Assembly (NCBI RefSeq): GCF_946479755.1
Contig: NZ_CAMLHC010000023.1
Span: 1-64,000, forward strand
Length of the DNA stretch: 64,000 nucleotides
Direction of reading: 5' to 3'
Source: an uncultured Chitinophaga sp.
GTDB taxonomy: Bacteria; Bacteroidota; Bacteroidia; Chitinophagales; Chitinophagaceae
Shown here: positions 44,346 to 53,118 of the stretch, in pieces
Numbering within the stretch: the stretch's first letter is position 1
How the letters are laid out: every line of letters starts with the position of its first letter
The notes under the pieces: generated by a model
The model's database searches: none
What the model was told of the DNA's origin: nothing
The model's input: the letters and a program-made list of their open reading frames with translations, nothing else
Translations under genes and position numbers: made by a program

Positions 44346-44881
44346 TAACAGAGCAGCAATACGCCTTTATCCAGCTGGCGGGTGCCGGTGAGCTGTAAAC
44401 CAGCCTGCATATCGCCGGCAAAGAAACGTTTGCCGCTGCCCATGATGACCGGGTGTACCAGCAACTGGTATTCGTCGATCAGGCCTGCTTTGGTCAGCGA
44501 CCGTACCAGTTCGCCGCTGCCTTCTATCTGTATCTCTTTTCCGGGCTGTTGTTTCAGCCGGGCAATTTCCTGTTCAATATTCTCCCGGATAATGGTGGAA
44601 TTTTCCCAGGCGGCTTCCTTCAGGGTGGTGGACACCACATATTTTTGCACACTGTTCAATTTAGCGGCTATGCCCATTTCATTATTTTTTAAGGAAGACC
44701 AGTACGGGGCCAGCATCTCATACGCTTTACGGCCAAAGAGGATGGCATCAGCGGACAGAATGCCTTCGCGGATAAGGTCCTGCCGGGCCTGGCTGTCGTA
44801 AGGATTAAACCATTGCCCCATGCTTTCAGCATCAAAAATACCATCTAAGGTCATCCAGGTAGAAACGATTAATTTTCTCAT
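44327..44881 (-). CDS. Dihydrofolate reductase/RibD C-terminal family protein (2)
   Basis: 184 aa from the ATG at 44881 (MRKLIVSTWMTLDGIFDAES); a longer frame to 44944 is unlikely. Markers: LIREGILSADAILFGRKAYEMLAPYW, EIARLKQQPGKEIQIEGSGELVRSLTKAGLIDEYQLLVHPVIMGSGKRFF. It is related to the convergent gene at 43755; both fall in the DHFR-like NADPH reductase group. It is followed in the upstream direction by an AraC-type gene that may control it, though they are not obviously co-transcribed (the AraC gene ends 67 bp before this start). Confidence 0.88.
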   Translation of the reverse strand: MRKLIVSTWMTLDGIFDAESMGQWFNPYDSQARQDLIREGILSADAILFGRKAYEMLAPYWSSLKNNEMGIAAKLNSVQKYVVSTTLKEAAWENSTIIRENIEQEIARLKQQPGKEIQIEGSGELVRSLTKAGLIDEYQLLVHPVIMGSGKRFFAGDMQAGLQLTGTRQLDKGVLLLCYQPASR

Positions 44882-44947
44882 ACGTTGTTTTTTTGATACA
44901 AAGTAACGGCGCAGGTAACCGGTGGTATAGAACAAACCCGACAATCT

Positions 44948-45721
44948 TCAGGAGGAAAAGTCTGTGGCCGCTTTCTGGTATTCCAGTGGCGTATGGCCGG
45001 TAAAATCCCGGAAGGCCCTTATCAGATGGCTCTGGTCAGCATATCCGTGCTGAAAAGCTACACCAGCCATGTCGGTAAAGCGGTTGCTGCTCAGTTGCCG
45101 CAACGCCGCATCAAACTGGCAAATACGGCCATATGTTTTAGGGGATACGCCCACGTGCATTTCAAACAACCGCTGTAAAGTACGTTCGGTCATGTACAAC
45201 TCCTGCTGCACCTTCATCATAGGCAGCGCGCCACTGTGCTGCTGTATCAGCCGCGTGGCATACAGCACCGGCTGGCTGACTTCCAGTTTACCGGGGGATA
45301 TCAACCGTAACAGATAATCATTCATTAACGTCAGCCGCTGCTCCTGCAACGGAGCATTCAGCAGCTGTTCCAGGAGGCGCATCCCCCGCGCCGGTTCAGA
45401 CAGGCTAAGGTCTACACTCAGGTCTGTGAGCTCCCGGGCGCTCCAGCCAAATAATGTTTTCAGGGTATGCGGATGCAGGAAATAAGCGATCAGCGTCACT
45501 GATGCTGATACAGGCAGTAAAATGGGGCGTATGTTCTGTCCGTATAAGACGAGATGATCGGTCTTAAGATGACCGGCTGTCAGCTGAAAAACGATACTGG
45601 GAGAGCCTTTCGCTATCAACGGCAAAAAAGTGTCGACAGACAGCCGCTCACTCTCCAGCACCATGATATGGCTTACATAATTCACCAACGAAGGAAGCGG
45701 TGTGATCAGTTGCGTTCTCAT
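44948..45721 (-). CDS. AraC family transcriptional regulator
   Basis: 257 aa. The N-terminal half is a small effector-binding region of the DUF6597-like type (GSPSIVFQLTAGHL ... LYGQNIRPILLPVSASVTLIAYFLHPHTLKTLF). The C-terminal half carries two helix-turn-helix units: MKVQQELYMTERTLQRLFEMHVGVSPKTYGRICQFDAAL and DMAGVAFQHGYADQSHLIRAFRDFTGHTPLEYQ. It lies just upstream of the second RibD-like gene on the same strand, and regulation of that gene is the simplest guess. Confidence 0.9.
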   Translation of the reverse strand: MRTQLITPLPSLVNYVSHIMVLESERLSVDTFLPLIAKGSPSIVFQLTAGHLKTDHLVLYGQNIRPILLPVSASVTLIAYFLHPHTLKTLFGWSARELTDLSVDLSLSEPARGMRLLEQLLNAPLQEQRLTLMNDYLLRLISPGKLEVSQPVLYATRLIQQHSGALPMMKVQQELYMTERTLQRLFEMHVGVSPKTYGRICQFDAALRQLSSNRFTDMAGVAFQHGYADQSHLIRAFRDFTGHTPLEYQKAATDFSS

Positions 45722-45816
45722 TTTACAGCGTCTGTACTGTAAGTTAAACTTTCTCTTTCACCTGCGGAAGGTCATTTTTTAATGAACTAATTAAATATTT
45801 TTTTGTAATTACGTAT

Positions 45817-46914
45817 ATGCCATACAAACACATACTATACAAACGCTGGAATATCGCCTTGCCCCTCTGGAGCCTCTTAAGCCCGTTGATCGGAGTGTTT
45901 ATCCTGATGCTGGCCGGCAACACTGACAGTACGGTTTTTTCCCTCGTGATGGCGGTGTCCCTCATCAGTATCGTGCTTTCCGCTGTGCATCACGCCGAAG
46001 TAGTGGCCCACCGGGTAGGTGAACCTTATGGCACGCTGATCCTGGCGCTGGCCATCACGGTAATAGAGGTATCGCTGATCGTTTCCCTGATGCTGAGCGA
46101 AGGAGCCGAAGGCTCCACGCTGGCCCGTGACACCGTGTTTGCCGCTATTATGATCCTGCTGACCGGCATCATCGGCCTTTGCCTGCTGTTGGGAGGCTAT
46201 CGTTATAAAGAGCAGGTATTTATCAAACAAGGCACCAATGCCGCCCTTACCACCCTAACGGCCATCACTATACTGACACTGGTATTGCCCAATTATACCA
46301 CCACCACGCCCGGACCCGTATATTCCAACAGTCAGCTGTTGTTTGTGGCGATTATCTCTCTCGTGTTGTATGGCGGCTTTGTATCCGTACAAACCGGCCG
46401 TCACCGCGATTATTTTCTGCCGGAAGATGAAGCCGAAAGCCATTCCGCTCCCCCCAACAACCTGACCACCACCATCAGTATGTTATTTCTGCTGGTTTCC
46501 CTTGCGCTGGTGGTATTGTTGTCCAAGAAATTATCGCCCGCCATTGAATCGATGGTCGTCAGCATGGGCGCTCCGAAAAGCCTGGTGGGTATTATCATTG
46601 CGGCGGTGATCCTTTTACCGGAAGGGCTGGCAGCCATCCGGGCGGCGCGGCGCAACAGGTTGCAGACGAGCCTGAACCTGGCGCTGGGCTCTGCGCTGGC
46701 CAGTATCGGCCTCACCATCCCTGCCGTTGCGATTGTGACCGTCTTCGCCGGCTTCAGCGTTACCCTCGGCATAGACACCAAGTCCACCTTGTTGCTGATA
46801 TTATCCCTGTTCACTATCAGTATATCCTTTAACGCAGGCCGCACCAATATCCTCCAGGGCATTGTGCTGCTGGTGATCATGGCGACTTATCTGTTTACGA
46901 CGATTGTACCGTAA
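45817..46914 (+). CDS. ChaA-like calcium (sodium or potassium)/proton antiporter
   Basis: 365 aa with about eleven membrane helices. The two inverted CaCA repeats are visible: HHAEVVAHRVGEPYGTLILALAITVIEVSLIVSL (about 51-85) and ALAGSALASIGLTIPAVAIVTVFAG-like LNLALGSALASIGLTIPAVAIV (about 288-310), each with the acidic or polar alpha-repeat residues. A cytoplasmic loop (RHRDYFLPEDEAESHSAPPNN) separates the halves. It should expel Ca2+, Na+ or K+ in exchange for protons. Monocistronic, divergent from the AraC gene. Confidence 0.9.
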   Translation: MPYKHILYKRWNIALPLWSLLSPLIGVFILMLAGNTDSTVFSLVMAVSLISIVLSAVHHAEVVAHRVGEPYGTLILALAITVIEVSLIVSLMLSEGAEGSTLARDTVFAAIMILLTGIIGLCLLLGGYRYKEQVFIKQGTNAALTTLTAITILTLVLPNYTTTTPGPVYSNSQLLFVAIISLVLYGGFVSVQTGRHRDYFLPEDEAESHSAPPNNLTTTISMLFLLVSLALVVLLSKKLSPAIESMVVSMGAPKSLVGIIIAAVILLPEGLAAIRAARRNRLQTSLNLALGSALASIGLTIPAVAIVTVFAGFSVTLGIDTKSTLLLILSLFTISISFNAGRTNILQGIVLLVIMATYLFTTIVP

Positions 46915-47318
46915 TCAATATTATACTGCGGGAACATCCGGCATGATCTAGACCCACTAACCGCTTACGCCGGTATTGCCATCCCTATTACGGTACCGGT
47001 TACACGTAAATATCAGACCTGCTGACGACGAGCAGTTTACAATACCGTGCAAGAAAAACGTCAGGGCAGGCCGGACAGGTAGATTAAAGTTTTAATAAGA
47101 TTTTCCTGATTGCGCATTATTTTTTCCCGATTCCATAAATACCGGGCAAAAGTGCGCGTTACCTTCATGCCCGGGAGATACACCACATCTCCCTTGCTTA
47201 CAACGAGCAATAAATTTTCGTACGAGTAAAGGCCGGCCATTTCTGGCTGGCCCCATTCATGGCAGCGGATATTGCGTTATATTGTTACGCAAAGCATTCA
47301 TTATTCTTATCTAGCTAC
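46915..47318. other. Intergenic region before the hydrolase gene
   Basis: 404 bp with no supportable gene. It includes a hairpin GGCCGGCC-ATTTCT-GGCTGGCC (47231-47252), similar in stem sequence to the one at 9344-9364. The hairpin lies 67 bp ahead of the ATG at 47319. Confidence 0.45.
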
Positions 47319-48353
47319 ATGGCCCGCCACATCCGATATCTGCTGATTTGTTGCCTGGTCTTCCTTTTAAGACCTGCAGTTAGTGCCCAGCCGCCCCTGC
47401 CGGACGTTTATGGCTACCGCCATCTGCAAACCATCTTCAGGGGGGATACCGTAGACATCCTCATCAAATCAAAAAAAGGAGAAGAGCTCCTCAAAAAGCC
47501 GCTGTTCCTGTTTTGTCAGGGCAGCTTACCGCAGCCACTCCTCGTCCGCTACGAACAAAACGGGCAGACAGCCGTCACCGGCGCTTTTGTATTCAATCCC
47601 GACAGCCTCGCCCGGCATTATCACGTAGCCGTTATCAGCAAAGCATATGTACCACTGGTGGCAGACCAACGTGACCTCAACCCGGATTTTACGTATAAAG
47701 ACAGCACCGGCAGGTTTCCACGGAAATACCTGGAACGGTATTACCTTGATTATTATGTGCAACGTAACCTCGCGGTGATTTCCTTTCTGTTGCGGCAACC
47801 ATGGATCAGCCACAGCCCCCTGGTGGTGGCCGGCCATTCAGAAGGCAGCACTATTGCGGCTAAAATGGCCAGCCGCAGCACCCGCATCTCACACCTGATC
47901 TACTCCGGCGGAAACCCACAGGGACGCATGCTTACACTGATATCGCGGGAAAGGGCACACGAAACCGATAGTACCAGTGGCGCCGGCGCCCTTTTCTCTC
48001 AATGGGAAAAAATTACGGCAGCACCGCAAAAGATGGACTTCTCAGCCGGCGACACCTATAAAGTGACCCACGACTTTTCCTATCCGCCGGCAGCCTATCT
48101 GCGGCAACTAAAAATACCGGTACTCATCACTTTCGGCACCCGCGACGCCGGCGTACCTTACCTGGACCTGTTCCGCGCAGAGATGATCCGGCTGCGTAAA
48201 CAAAATTTCTATTACCGTGAATATACCGGCACAGAGCACAACTACTTCCCGCTAAAGCCCAACGGAGAACCGGACTACAATACCTTCAACTGGGACAGGG
48301 TGGCGGAAGACTGGCGCCAGTGGCTGCTCAAACAACCACCACTGCCTCATTAA
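47319..48353 (+). CDS. Secreted alpha/beta hydrolase
   Basis: 344 aa from the ATG at 47319 (MARHIRYLLICCLVFLLRPAVSAQ, signal peptide); a frame from 47259 adds 20 residues with no role. The alpha/beta-hydrolase fold is shown by the nucleophile elbow VVAGHSEGSTIAAKMA (Ser about 183) and by ITFGTRDAGVPYLD and GTEHNYFPL, which would carry the acid and the His. The N-terminal lobe has no lid of note. The substrate is unknown; an esterase or peptidase role is usual for this group. It is followed by the WXXGXW-repeat gene 49 bp downstream. Confidence 0.86.
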   Translation: MARHIRYLLICCLVFLLRPAVSAQPPLPDVYGYRHLQTIFRGDTVDILIKSKKGEELLKKPLFLFCQGSLPQPLLVRYEQNGQTAVTGAFVFNPDSLARHYHVAVISKAYVPLVADQRDLNPDFTYKDSTGRFPRKYLERYYLDYYVQRNLAVISFLLRQPWISHSPLVVAGHSEGSTIAAKMASRSTRISHLIYSGGNPQGRMLTLISRERAHETDSTSGAGALFSQWEKITAAPQKMDFSAGDTYKVTHDFSYPPAAYLRQLKIPVLITFGTRDAGVPYLDLFRAEMIRLRKQNFYYREYTGTEHNYFPLKPNGEPDYNTFNWDRVAEDWRQWLLKQPPLPH

Positions 48354-48402
48354 ACTTACCCGCCTCCCGGCCGTCCAAGTAAGTGAACCTAACAGACAGG
48401 TC

Positions 48403-49221
48403 ATGAAAAAGTTTGTAGTGATAATAGGTGCCCTGCTGGCTATGGCCGCCACCGTACCGCAGGCAGAAGCACAGGTAAGCATCGGCGTATCCGTAGGCAT
48501 TGCGCCGCCACCGATACCGGTTTACACCCAACCACCCTGCCCTGGCGACGGATTCATGTGGGTACCCGGTTACTGGGCCTACAACACCCGCTACTACTGG
48601 GTACCAGGTGTATGGGTAAGAGCTCCCTATGTGGGCGCACTCTGGACACCCGGCTATTGGGGTTTTATCGGCGGCGTATACCGCTGGCATCCCGGCTCCT
48701 GGGGGCCACACATCGGATACTACGGCGGTATTAACTACGGCTGCGGTTATTACGGTACCGGGTTCTCAGGCGGCATGTGGAGAGGCAGCTCCTTCCACTA
48801 TAATACGGCCATCACCCGGGTGAATACGACCGTGGTGCACAATACCTACATCAACAGAAGCGTCGTCAATAACAATGTAAACCGTACCAGTTACACCCGC
48901 AATGTGGTCAACAATAACCATGAAAACAGCTCCCGGACGGTAAACAATAACAACCGCAGCAACACTGTGGTGAACAATCGCCCAAACAACTTCCCGAACA
49001 ATAATTCCATTCGCCCTTCCCGCGGCGCCTGGGGCGGTAACCATCAAGCGGGCATGAACAGGCCGGTGGCCATGACGCGATCGCAGGGCAGCGCGATGCG
49101 CCCGTCTGTCGGAGCAGGAGGAAATTTTCATCATGGTGGCGGAGGTCACTTCGGAGGAGGTGGAAATCACTTCGGAGGAGGTGGAGGACATTTTGGTGGC
49201 GGCGGGCATGGCCGGCACTAA
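48403..49221 (+). CDS. WXXGXW (BcpO-type) repeat protein with low-complexity tail
   Basis: 272 aa. Signal peptide 1-23 (ending AEAQ). Residues 48-105 contain successive W-x-P-G-x-W units (WVPGYW, WVPGVW, WTPGYW, WHPGSW), the WXXGXW repeat. The middle is Asn-rich (NRSVVNNNVNRTSY ... NNNRSNTVVNN), and the C-terminal 40 residues are Gly/His repeats (HFGGGGNHF, GGGGGHF). The His-rich tail could bind metal. The protein is secreted and probably sits on the cell surface or in the periplasm. Function unknown. Confidence 0.88.
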   Translation: MKKFVVIIGALLAMAATVPQAEAQVSIGVSVGIAPPPIPVYTQPPCPGDGFMWVPGYWAYNTRYYWVPGVWVRAPYVGALWTPGYWGFIGGVYRWHPGSWGPHIGYYGGINYGCGYYGTGFSGGMWRGSSFHYNTAITRVNTTVVHNTYINRSVVNNNVNRTSYTRNVVNNNHENSSRTVNNNNRSNTVVNNRPNNFPNNNSIRPSRGAWGGNHQAGMNRPVAMTRSQGSAMRPSVGAGGNFHHGGGGHFGGGGNHFGGGGGHFGGGGHGRH

Positions 49222-49262
49222 CGCTAACGGTTATACGTAATATAAATAGATCTCAGTGCCTG

Positions 49263-49290
49263 CAGGCGTTTCCCATATGGGTAACGCCTG
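49263..49290. terminator. Near-palindromic hairpin after the WXXGXW gene
   Basis: CAGGCGTT-T-CCCATATGGG-T-AACGCCTG: an 8-bp outer stem plus an inner 10-bp palindrome, separated by one T on each side. It lies 42 bp after the stop of the gene at 48403. No U-tract follows directly. Confidence 0.6.
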
Positions 49291-49318
49291 TATGGTTTAT
49301 AGCAGTTCCCCAAAAAAG

Positions 49319-49348
49319 GGGCTGACCAACCGGTCAGCCCTGCTTTTC
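49319..49348 (+). terminator. Terminator overlapping the end of the small membrane-protein gene
   Basis: GGGCTGACC-AACC-GGTCAGCCC (49319-49340) is followed by TGCTTTTC on the plus strand and preceded by AAAAAA, which gives a U-run on the minus strand. It overlaps the last codons of the gene ending at 49334 and may serve both convergent transcripts. Confidence 0.75.
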
Positions 49349-49579
49349 GATCTTCACCTGTTCACAACCCCGCCATCCACCGTGCCCGTCACGATGAAAA
49401 GCAGCCCGCATCAACAGGATATTTACACCGATAAAGAGTACAATAACAAGTATGGCAGCCACTTTGGAGATACGCGCCAGCGCGGGCCGCTTTGAAAAAC
49501 CACCAAAGATGTAACCGATAATAAATACCATACTCGCCGCAAATAGTATCCTGAAAAGGATAAGAAAAGGAAATAACAT
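49334..49579 (-). CDS. Small membrane protein
   Basis: 81 aa from the ATG at 49579 (MLFPFLILFRILFAAS). Two hydrophobic helices (about 1-28 and 41-60: FPFLILFRILFAASMVFIIGYIF and ISKVAAILVIVLFIGVNILL) are separated by a short polar turn, with a basic, His-containing tail (RAAFHRDGHGGWRG). No family recognised. It follows the TPR-like gene at 49605 by 25 bp and is likely co-transcribed. A longer frame starting at 49633 overlaps that gene and is not preferred. Confidence 0.6.
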   Translation of the reverse strand: MLFPFLILFRILFAASMVFIIGYIFGGFSKRPALARISKVAAILVIVLFIGVNILLMRAAFHRDGHGGWRGCEQVKIEKQG

Positions 49580-49604
49580 AACATGATTTTTTAAAGATGA
49601 ATCA

Positions 49605-50240
49605 TCACCTGAACTTAGCCAGCAACGCCTCATTTTCTGCCTTGCCCCAGTGAGGCGCTGTGCCGGGCTTGTCTTTCGCCAGCAGCCCCAGGCTTTTCTC
49701 TGCCAGTTCTTTGGCCAGTGGCTTATCGCCGCCCCACATCTTAGGCGTATAGTATTTCACCCACGCCCGTACGTATAAAGCCCTCGGGTTTTCCGGTTGC
49801 AGCTGAAGCGCCTGTTGCAGGTATTTTTCTGACAACATACCGTACTTACGGCCATACGTCATCGGATTAATCAACACTTTGGTCCGGTTCACCATGCTGG
49901 CCACCGTCAGCACTTCAGACAGCTCCTGCTTTTGCTGAGCGCTGTCCAGCAGCGACTGCGCCCGGCCAATCTGCTCTTCGCCCTTTATACTATACGGCTC
50001 TATCTTATCGCCATCGTCCTGGTAGAGGAAACCGATCTTCGCATTGCAATACGCCGCATAATACCAGGGCAGCCATGAGTTGGGCTGTTGCGCAGTCAGC
50101 GCGGTGAATGTTTTTTCCAGCGCTTCGTAGTCTTTTACAGAAGCGGCATTGTCCAGCTTATGTACTGCCTCTTCCAGCGATTGCGCCATCGCGAAGACGG
50201 AGCAGGCCAGCAGCATCAAGGAGAGGATTGTCTTTTTCAT
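49605..50240 (-). CDS. Secreted TPR-like protein
   Basis: 211 aa. Signal peptide MKKTILSLMLLACSVFAMAQ (the Cys at 13 precedes the usual cleavage site, so SPI is likelier than a lipoprotein). Helical TPR-like repeats: YEALEKTFTALTAQQPNSWLPWYYAAYCNAKIGF and KYLQQALQLQPENPRALYVRAWVKYYTP. The motif IGFLYQDDGDKIEPY is typical of a Bacteroidota-specific group of these proteins next to TonB receptors. It lies 18 bp downstream of the receptor at 50259. Confidence 0.82.
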   Translation of the reverse strand: MKKTILSLMLLACSVFAMAQSLEEAVHKLDNAASVKDYEALEKTFTALTAQQPNSWLPWYYAAYCNAKIGFLYQDDGDKIEPYSIKGEEQIGRAQSLLDSAQQKQELSEVLTVASMVNRTKVLINPMTYGRKYGMLSEKYLQQALQLQPENPRALYVRAWVKYYTPKMWGGDKPLAKELAEKSLGLLAKDKPGTAPHWGKAENEALLAKFR

Positions 50241-50258
50241 AATGAGCGGGTTTGTTGT

Positions 50259-52304
50259 TTATAAATTATTATTGAGAAAATCATCTGTGCGGTCTATACC
50301 AAGACTCATAAAGAAGCCGACAAAAAATGTCCTGCTGGCTGGCAGCGAAACGGCCATCTTATGCTGTCCGTCGTAGCTGTAGTTATAACCAAACACCTGT
50401 TTGGTGCCCAGCAGATTATTCACCCCCACGGCGAAGCCGGAGAAGTCTTTGTGTTTCCAGCGCGGGAACAACGTCATCAGATGGGAGATGTGCAGGTTCA
50501 CGATGCTGTAAGGCTTTGTTGTGCCCTGGTCTGCCAGCTGCCAGCCATCACTGTAGCGGATGTTGTAATACGGCCTGCCTGCGGCCAGCGCATAAGACAC
50601 ATTTACCCCGGTAGACAGGTCCGGGAAAAACTTTTTCACGGCAATGGTCATGGTATGCGGCGCGGCAAAAGGCGGCCGCAGCGCCATCGGATAGTTCAGG
50701 TAATCCCGTTTGGTGTCCAGGTACGTATAGGTGACCCAGTAGTCCAGGTTTTTAAACGTCTTTTTATCACGGTAAAACAATTCCAGTCCTTTCGCATAGC
50801 CGTTACCGGTAGACGCACTTTTAACATCGGGCGGCAGCAGGCGGACCAGGTCCTGGTATTGCTTGTAATAAGCTTCCACCCGGAAAAAGCGGTTATGCGC
50901 CCTTCTCGTGTAATTCACGACATAATGGGTGGCCCGGGAGAGCGACAGCTCACGGTTACGGTACAGGAATTCATTTTGCGGTTCCTGGTAAAAGAGACCG
51001 TAGGCAAAGTTAAGCTGGCTTTCGTCGCTTAGCCGCCAGGCCAGGCTGGCCCTCGGCGCCAGCGACCACTGCGCCAGCAGCGAGGTATGCTCCAGCCGCA
51101 GCCCCACTTTAGCCGCGAGGCTGCCGGTCAGATAGACGTCACTTTCTGCAAAAACAGCCGAGAGCTGGTCTGTCTGAGCAACGGCACTGTCGCGGTATAC
51201 GCCGGCATCTTTACTGTACAAATGTTCAGCACCGAAACGGACCGCCTGCCCGCCGGTGAAAAAACGGGTAAACACCACACGGGCCTGCGCAAAATCAGAA
51301 CGGATATCGCTGGTATTATTTTTTAAGGTGCGCGGTACTTCCGGCAGGGTGGCAGGCTTTTCTCCCGCATCCACCAGGCTGATGACACGTTTGTCTTTGT
51401 TATTGCTGTAGGCCAGCCCTGTTTCCACCTTCCAGTCATTACCCAGCGCGGTGCGATAGCTCATATTGGTGTAGATATTGCCGCCCTTCACCAGGTATCC
51501 GGAACGCAGCGCTGCACTGTCAACATCCTGGTTATACATGCCTACGGCACTTTTATTCCATACGGCGTATATCTTGAACATACCACTGCGGCCTGTTTTT
51601 ACGCGGTAGTTGGCATTTCCTTCCAGGTACGAAGGCCCCCGGAAATAATCGGGCACATGGGGCACCAGCGCATTATACAGCGTCTGGTTGGAATAGTTAA
51701 GCCCCAGTCCGAAACTGCTGCGGTTATCTTTGCCCAGGTGCTGCAGTCCCGCGCCCTGGTTGGCAGGGAACAGGTAAAAGCTGGCGGAGGATTTTTCAGG
51801 AAGGTCTACGCTTTCCAATATCAGCGCACTGCTCATGGCCTGTCCGTACAACGCGGAGTAACCACCGGAGCTGAACAGGATGCCTTTAAACAGGAAGGGG
51901 TTGATACGGGCGCCTTGTGGAATGCCCGGCACGGAAGGATAGTTCGGATATTTGAACAACGTACCGTCGATAAACTGTTTGGTTTCATCGCTGGTACCTC
52001 CTCTCACAAACAGCCCCTCTGTTTCCCCGATCTGCTGTACGCCAGGCAGAGAGCGCAGCGATTGCGTCAGATCCCCGTTACTGCCCGCTACGGTAACAGC
52101 GTCCATAGGGGTAAGAGAAGCGCCTTTGGCTTTGTCGCTGGCTTCGAAAGCGCCCGCACTCACGGTCACCTGCTTCAGATTTTTAGGCGTACCACGCGGA
52201 ACGGTGTCGGATACGGCTTTCCCCGTGCTGTCTTTCAGCACCTGCTGTGCATGAGCGCTGCCCATGAGGGCCGGTAAAAAAATCCATACCAGGTACTTTG
52301 TCAT
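50259..52304 (-). CDS. TonB-dependent receptor with plug domain only
   Basis: 681 aa. Signal peptide MTKYLVWIFLPALMGSAHA. Instead of a carboxypeptidase-regulatory domain there is a short spacer (QQVLKDSTGKAVSDTVPRG). The plug follows: LKQVTVSAGAFEASDKAKGASLTPMDAVTVAGSNGDLTQSLRSLPGVQQIGETEGLFVRGGTSDETKQFIDG. The barrel contains the usual strand pattern and a final, less typical end SLGIDRTDDFLNNNL. Shorter than average for such receptors. Co-directional with the two-component genes upstream; the 106-bp gap to 52411 makes an own promoter possible. Confidence 0.9.
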   Translation of the reverse strand: MTKYLVWIFLPALMGSAHAQQVLKDSTGKAVSDTVPRGTPKNLKQVTVSAGAFEASDKAKGASLTPMDAVTVAGSNGDLTQSLRSLPGVQQIGETEGLFVRGGTSDETKQFIDGTLFKYPNYPSVPGIPQGARINPFLFKGILFSSGGYSALYGQAMSSALILESVDLPEKSSASFYLFPANQGAGLQHLGKDNRSSFGLGLNYSNQTLYNALVPHVPDYFRGPSYLEGNANYRVKTGRSGMFKIYAVWNKSAVGMYNQDVDSAALRSGYLVKGGNIYTNMSYRTALGNDWKVETGLAYSNNKDKRVISLVDAGEKPATLPEVPRTLKNNTSDIRSDFAQARVVFTRFFTGGQAVRFGAEHLYSKDAGVYRDSAVAQTDQLSAVFAESDVYLTGSLAAKVGLRLEHTSLLAQWSLAPRASLAWRLSDESQLNFAYGLFYQEPQNEFLYRNRELSLSRATHYVVNYTRRAHNRFFRVEAYYKQYQDLVRLLPPDVKSASTGNGYAKGLELFYRDKKTFKNLDYWVTYTYLDTKRDYLNYPMALRPPFAAPHTMTIAVKKFFPDLSTGVNVSYALAAGRPYYNIRYSDGWQLADQGTTKPYSIVNLHISHLMTLFPRWKHKDFSGFAVGVNNLLGTKQVFGYNYSYDGQHKMAVSLPASRTFFVGFFMSLGIDRTDDFLNNNL

Positions 52305-52410
52305 CGCCGGAAGTATTATTTACTCACAAAGCTAGTGAGCAGCACGACCGGGATGTTGAGGTGTAGACAATACAGGAAAGTGTGGCGACAAGATGGCAAA
52401 TCTGCTGACG

Positions 52411-53118
52411 TCAGTGAGAAGGGCCCTGCACCAGCCGGTTAACATTCTCTTTGAAGAAATCGCTGACGGGTATCTCCTTCTCCCCGATACAAACGAGATC
52501 GCGTTTAACGGCGGTGATCTTCTTCACCGCTACCAGGTAGGATTTATGGGTGCGTACAAAGTCATCCGCAGGTAGTTTTTCGGTGACGGCTTTCATTGTC
52601 ATGCGGGTGAGCACCGGCCTGGGAGTGGAAGTGAGATGTATTTTGATGTAGTCTTTGAGTCCTTCGATGTATTCAATATCGGCCACCACAATTTTCACCT
52701 GCACATATTCCACGTTCACGAAAAAGTCGGTAATGGTACGAGCCGGCGATGCCGGCTGTTGCAGCCGGAACAGTTCGGCGGCCCGCTGGCAGGCCTTCAG
52801 AAAACGTTCAAAGCTAAAGGGTTTCAACAGGTAATCTACTACCTGGAGGTTATAACCCTCCAGCGCGTATTGTTCATAGGCTGTCACCAGGACCACGAGG
52901 GGCGGCCGCTGCAGTGATTGTAACAGCTGCAGCCCGCTGAGGCGGGGCATCTGTATGTCGAGGAACATCAGGTCCACCTGTTCCCGCTGCATCACTTCCA
53001 TAGCTTCCATCGCATTTTTGCAGGTAGCCACCAGCTGCAGGAAAGGCACCTGCCGGATACTGTCTTCCAGTAATTCACGTACCAGCTGTTCGTCGTCTAC
53101 TGCGATGCAACGTATCAT
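52411..53118 (-). CDS. LytTR-type response regulator
   Basis: 235 aa. Receiver domain with acidic pair D8/D9 (AVDDE), phospho-acceptor D54 (MFLDIQMP) and Lys in LLKPFSF. The C-terminal LytTR DNA-binding domain has TDFFVNVEYVQVKIVVADIEYIEGLKDYIKIHL and FVRTHKSYLVAVKKI. Its ATG overlaps the stop of the sensor kinase gene (ATGA), so the two are translated together. LytTR regulators control envelope and surface functions; the TonB receptor and TPR protein next door are candidate targets. Confidence 0.94.
   Translation of the reverse strand: MIRCIAVDDEQLVRELLEDSIRQVPFLQLVATCKNAMEAMEVMQREQVDLMFLDIQMPRLSGLQLLQSLQRPPLVVLVTAYEQYALEGYNLQVVDYLLKPFSFERFLKACQRAAELFRLQQPASPARTITDFFVNVEYVQVKIVVADIEYIEGLKDYIKIHLTSTPRPVLTRMTMKAVTEKLPADDFVRTHKSYLVAVKKITAVKRDLVCIGEKEIPVSDFFKENVNRLVQGPSH

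Noticed and set aside
47231..47252. GGCCGGCC/GGCTGGCC hairpin as a member of a repeat family with 9344-9364
   Set aside because: The stems are alike, but two copies with different loops are not enough to name a repeat family; simple GC-rich hairpins are a likelier explanation.
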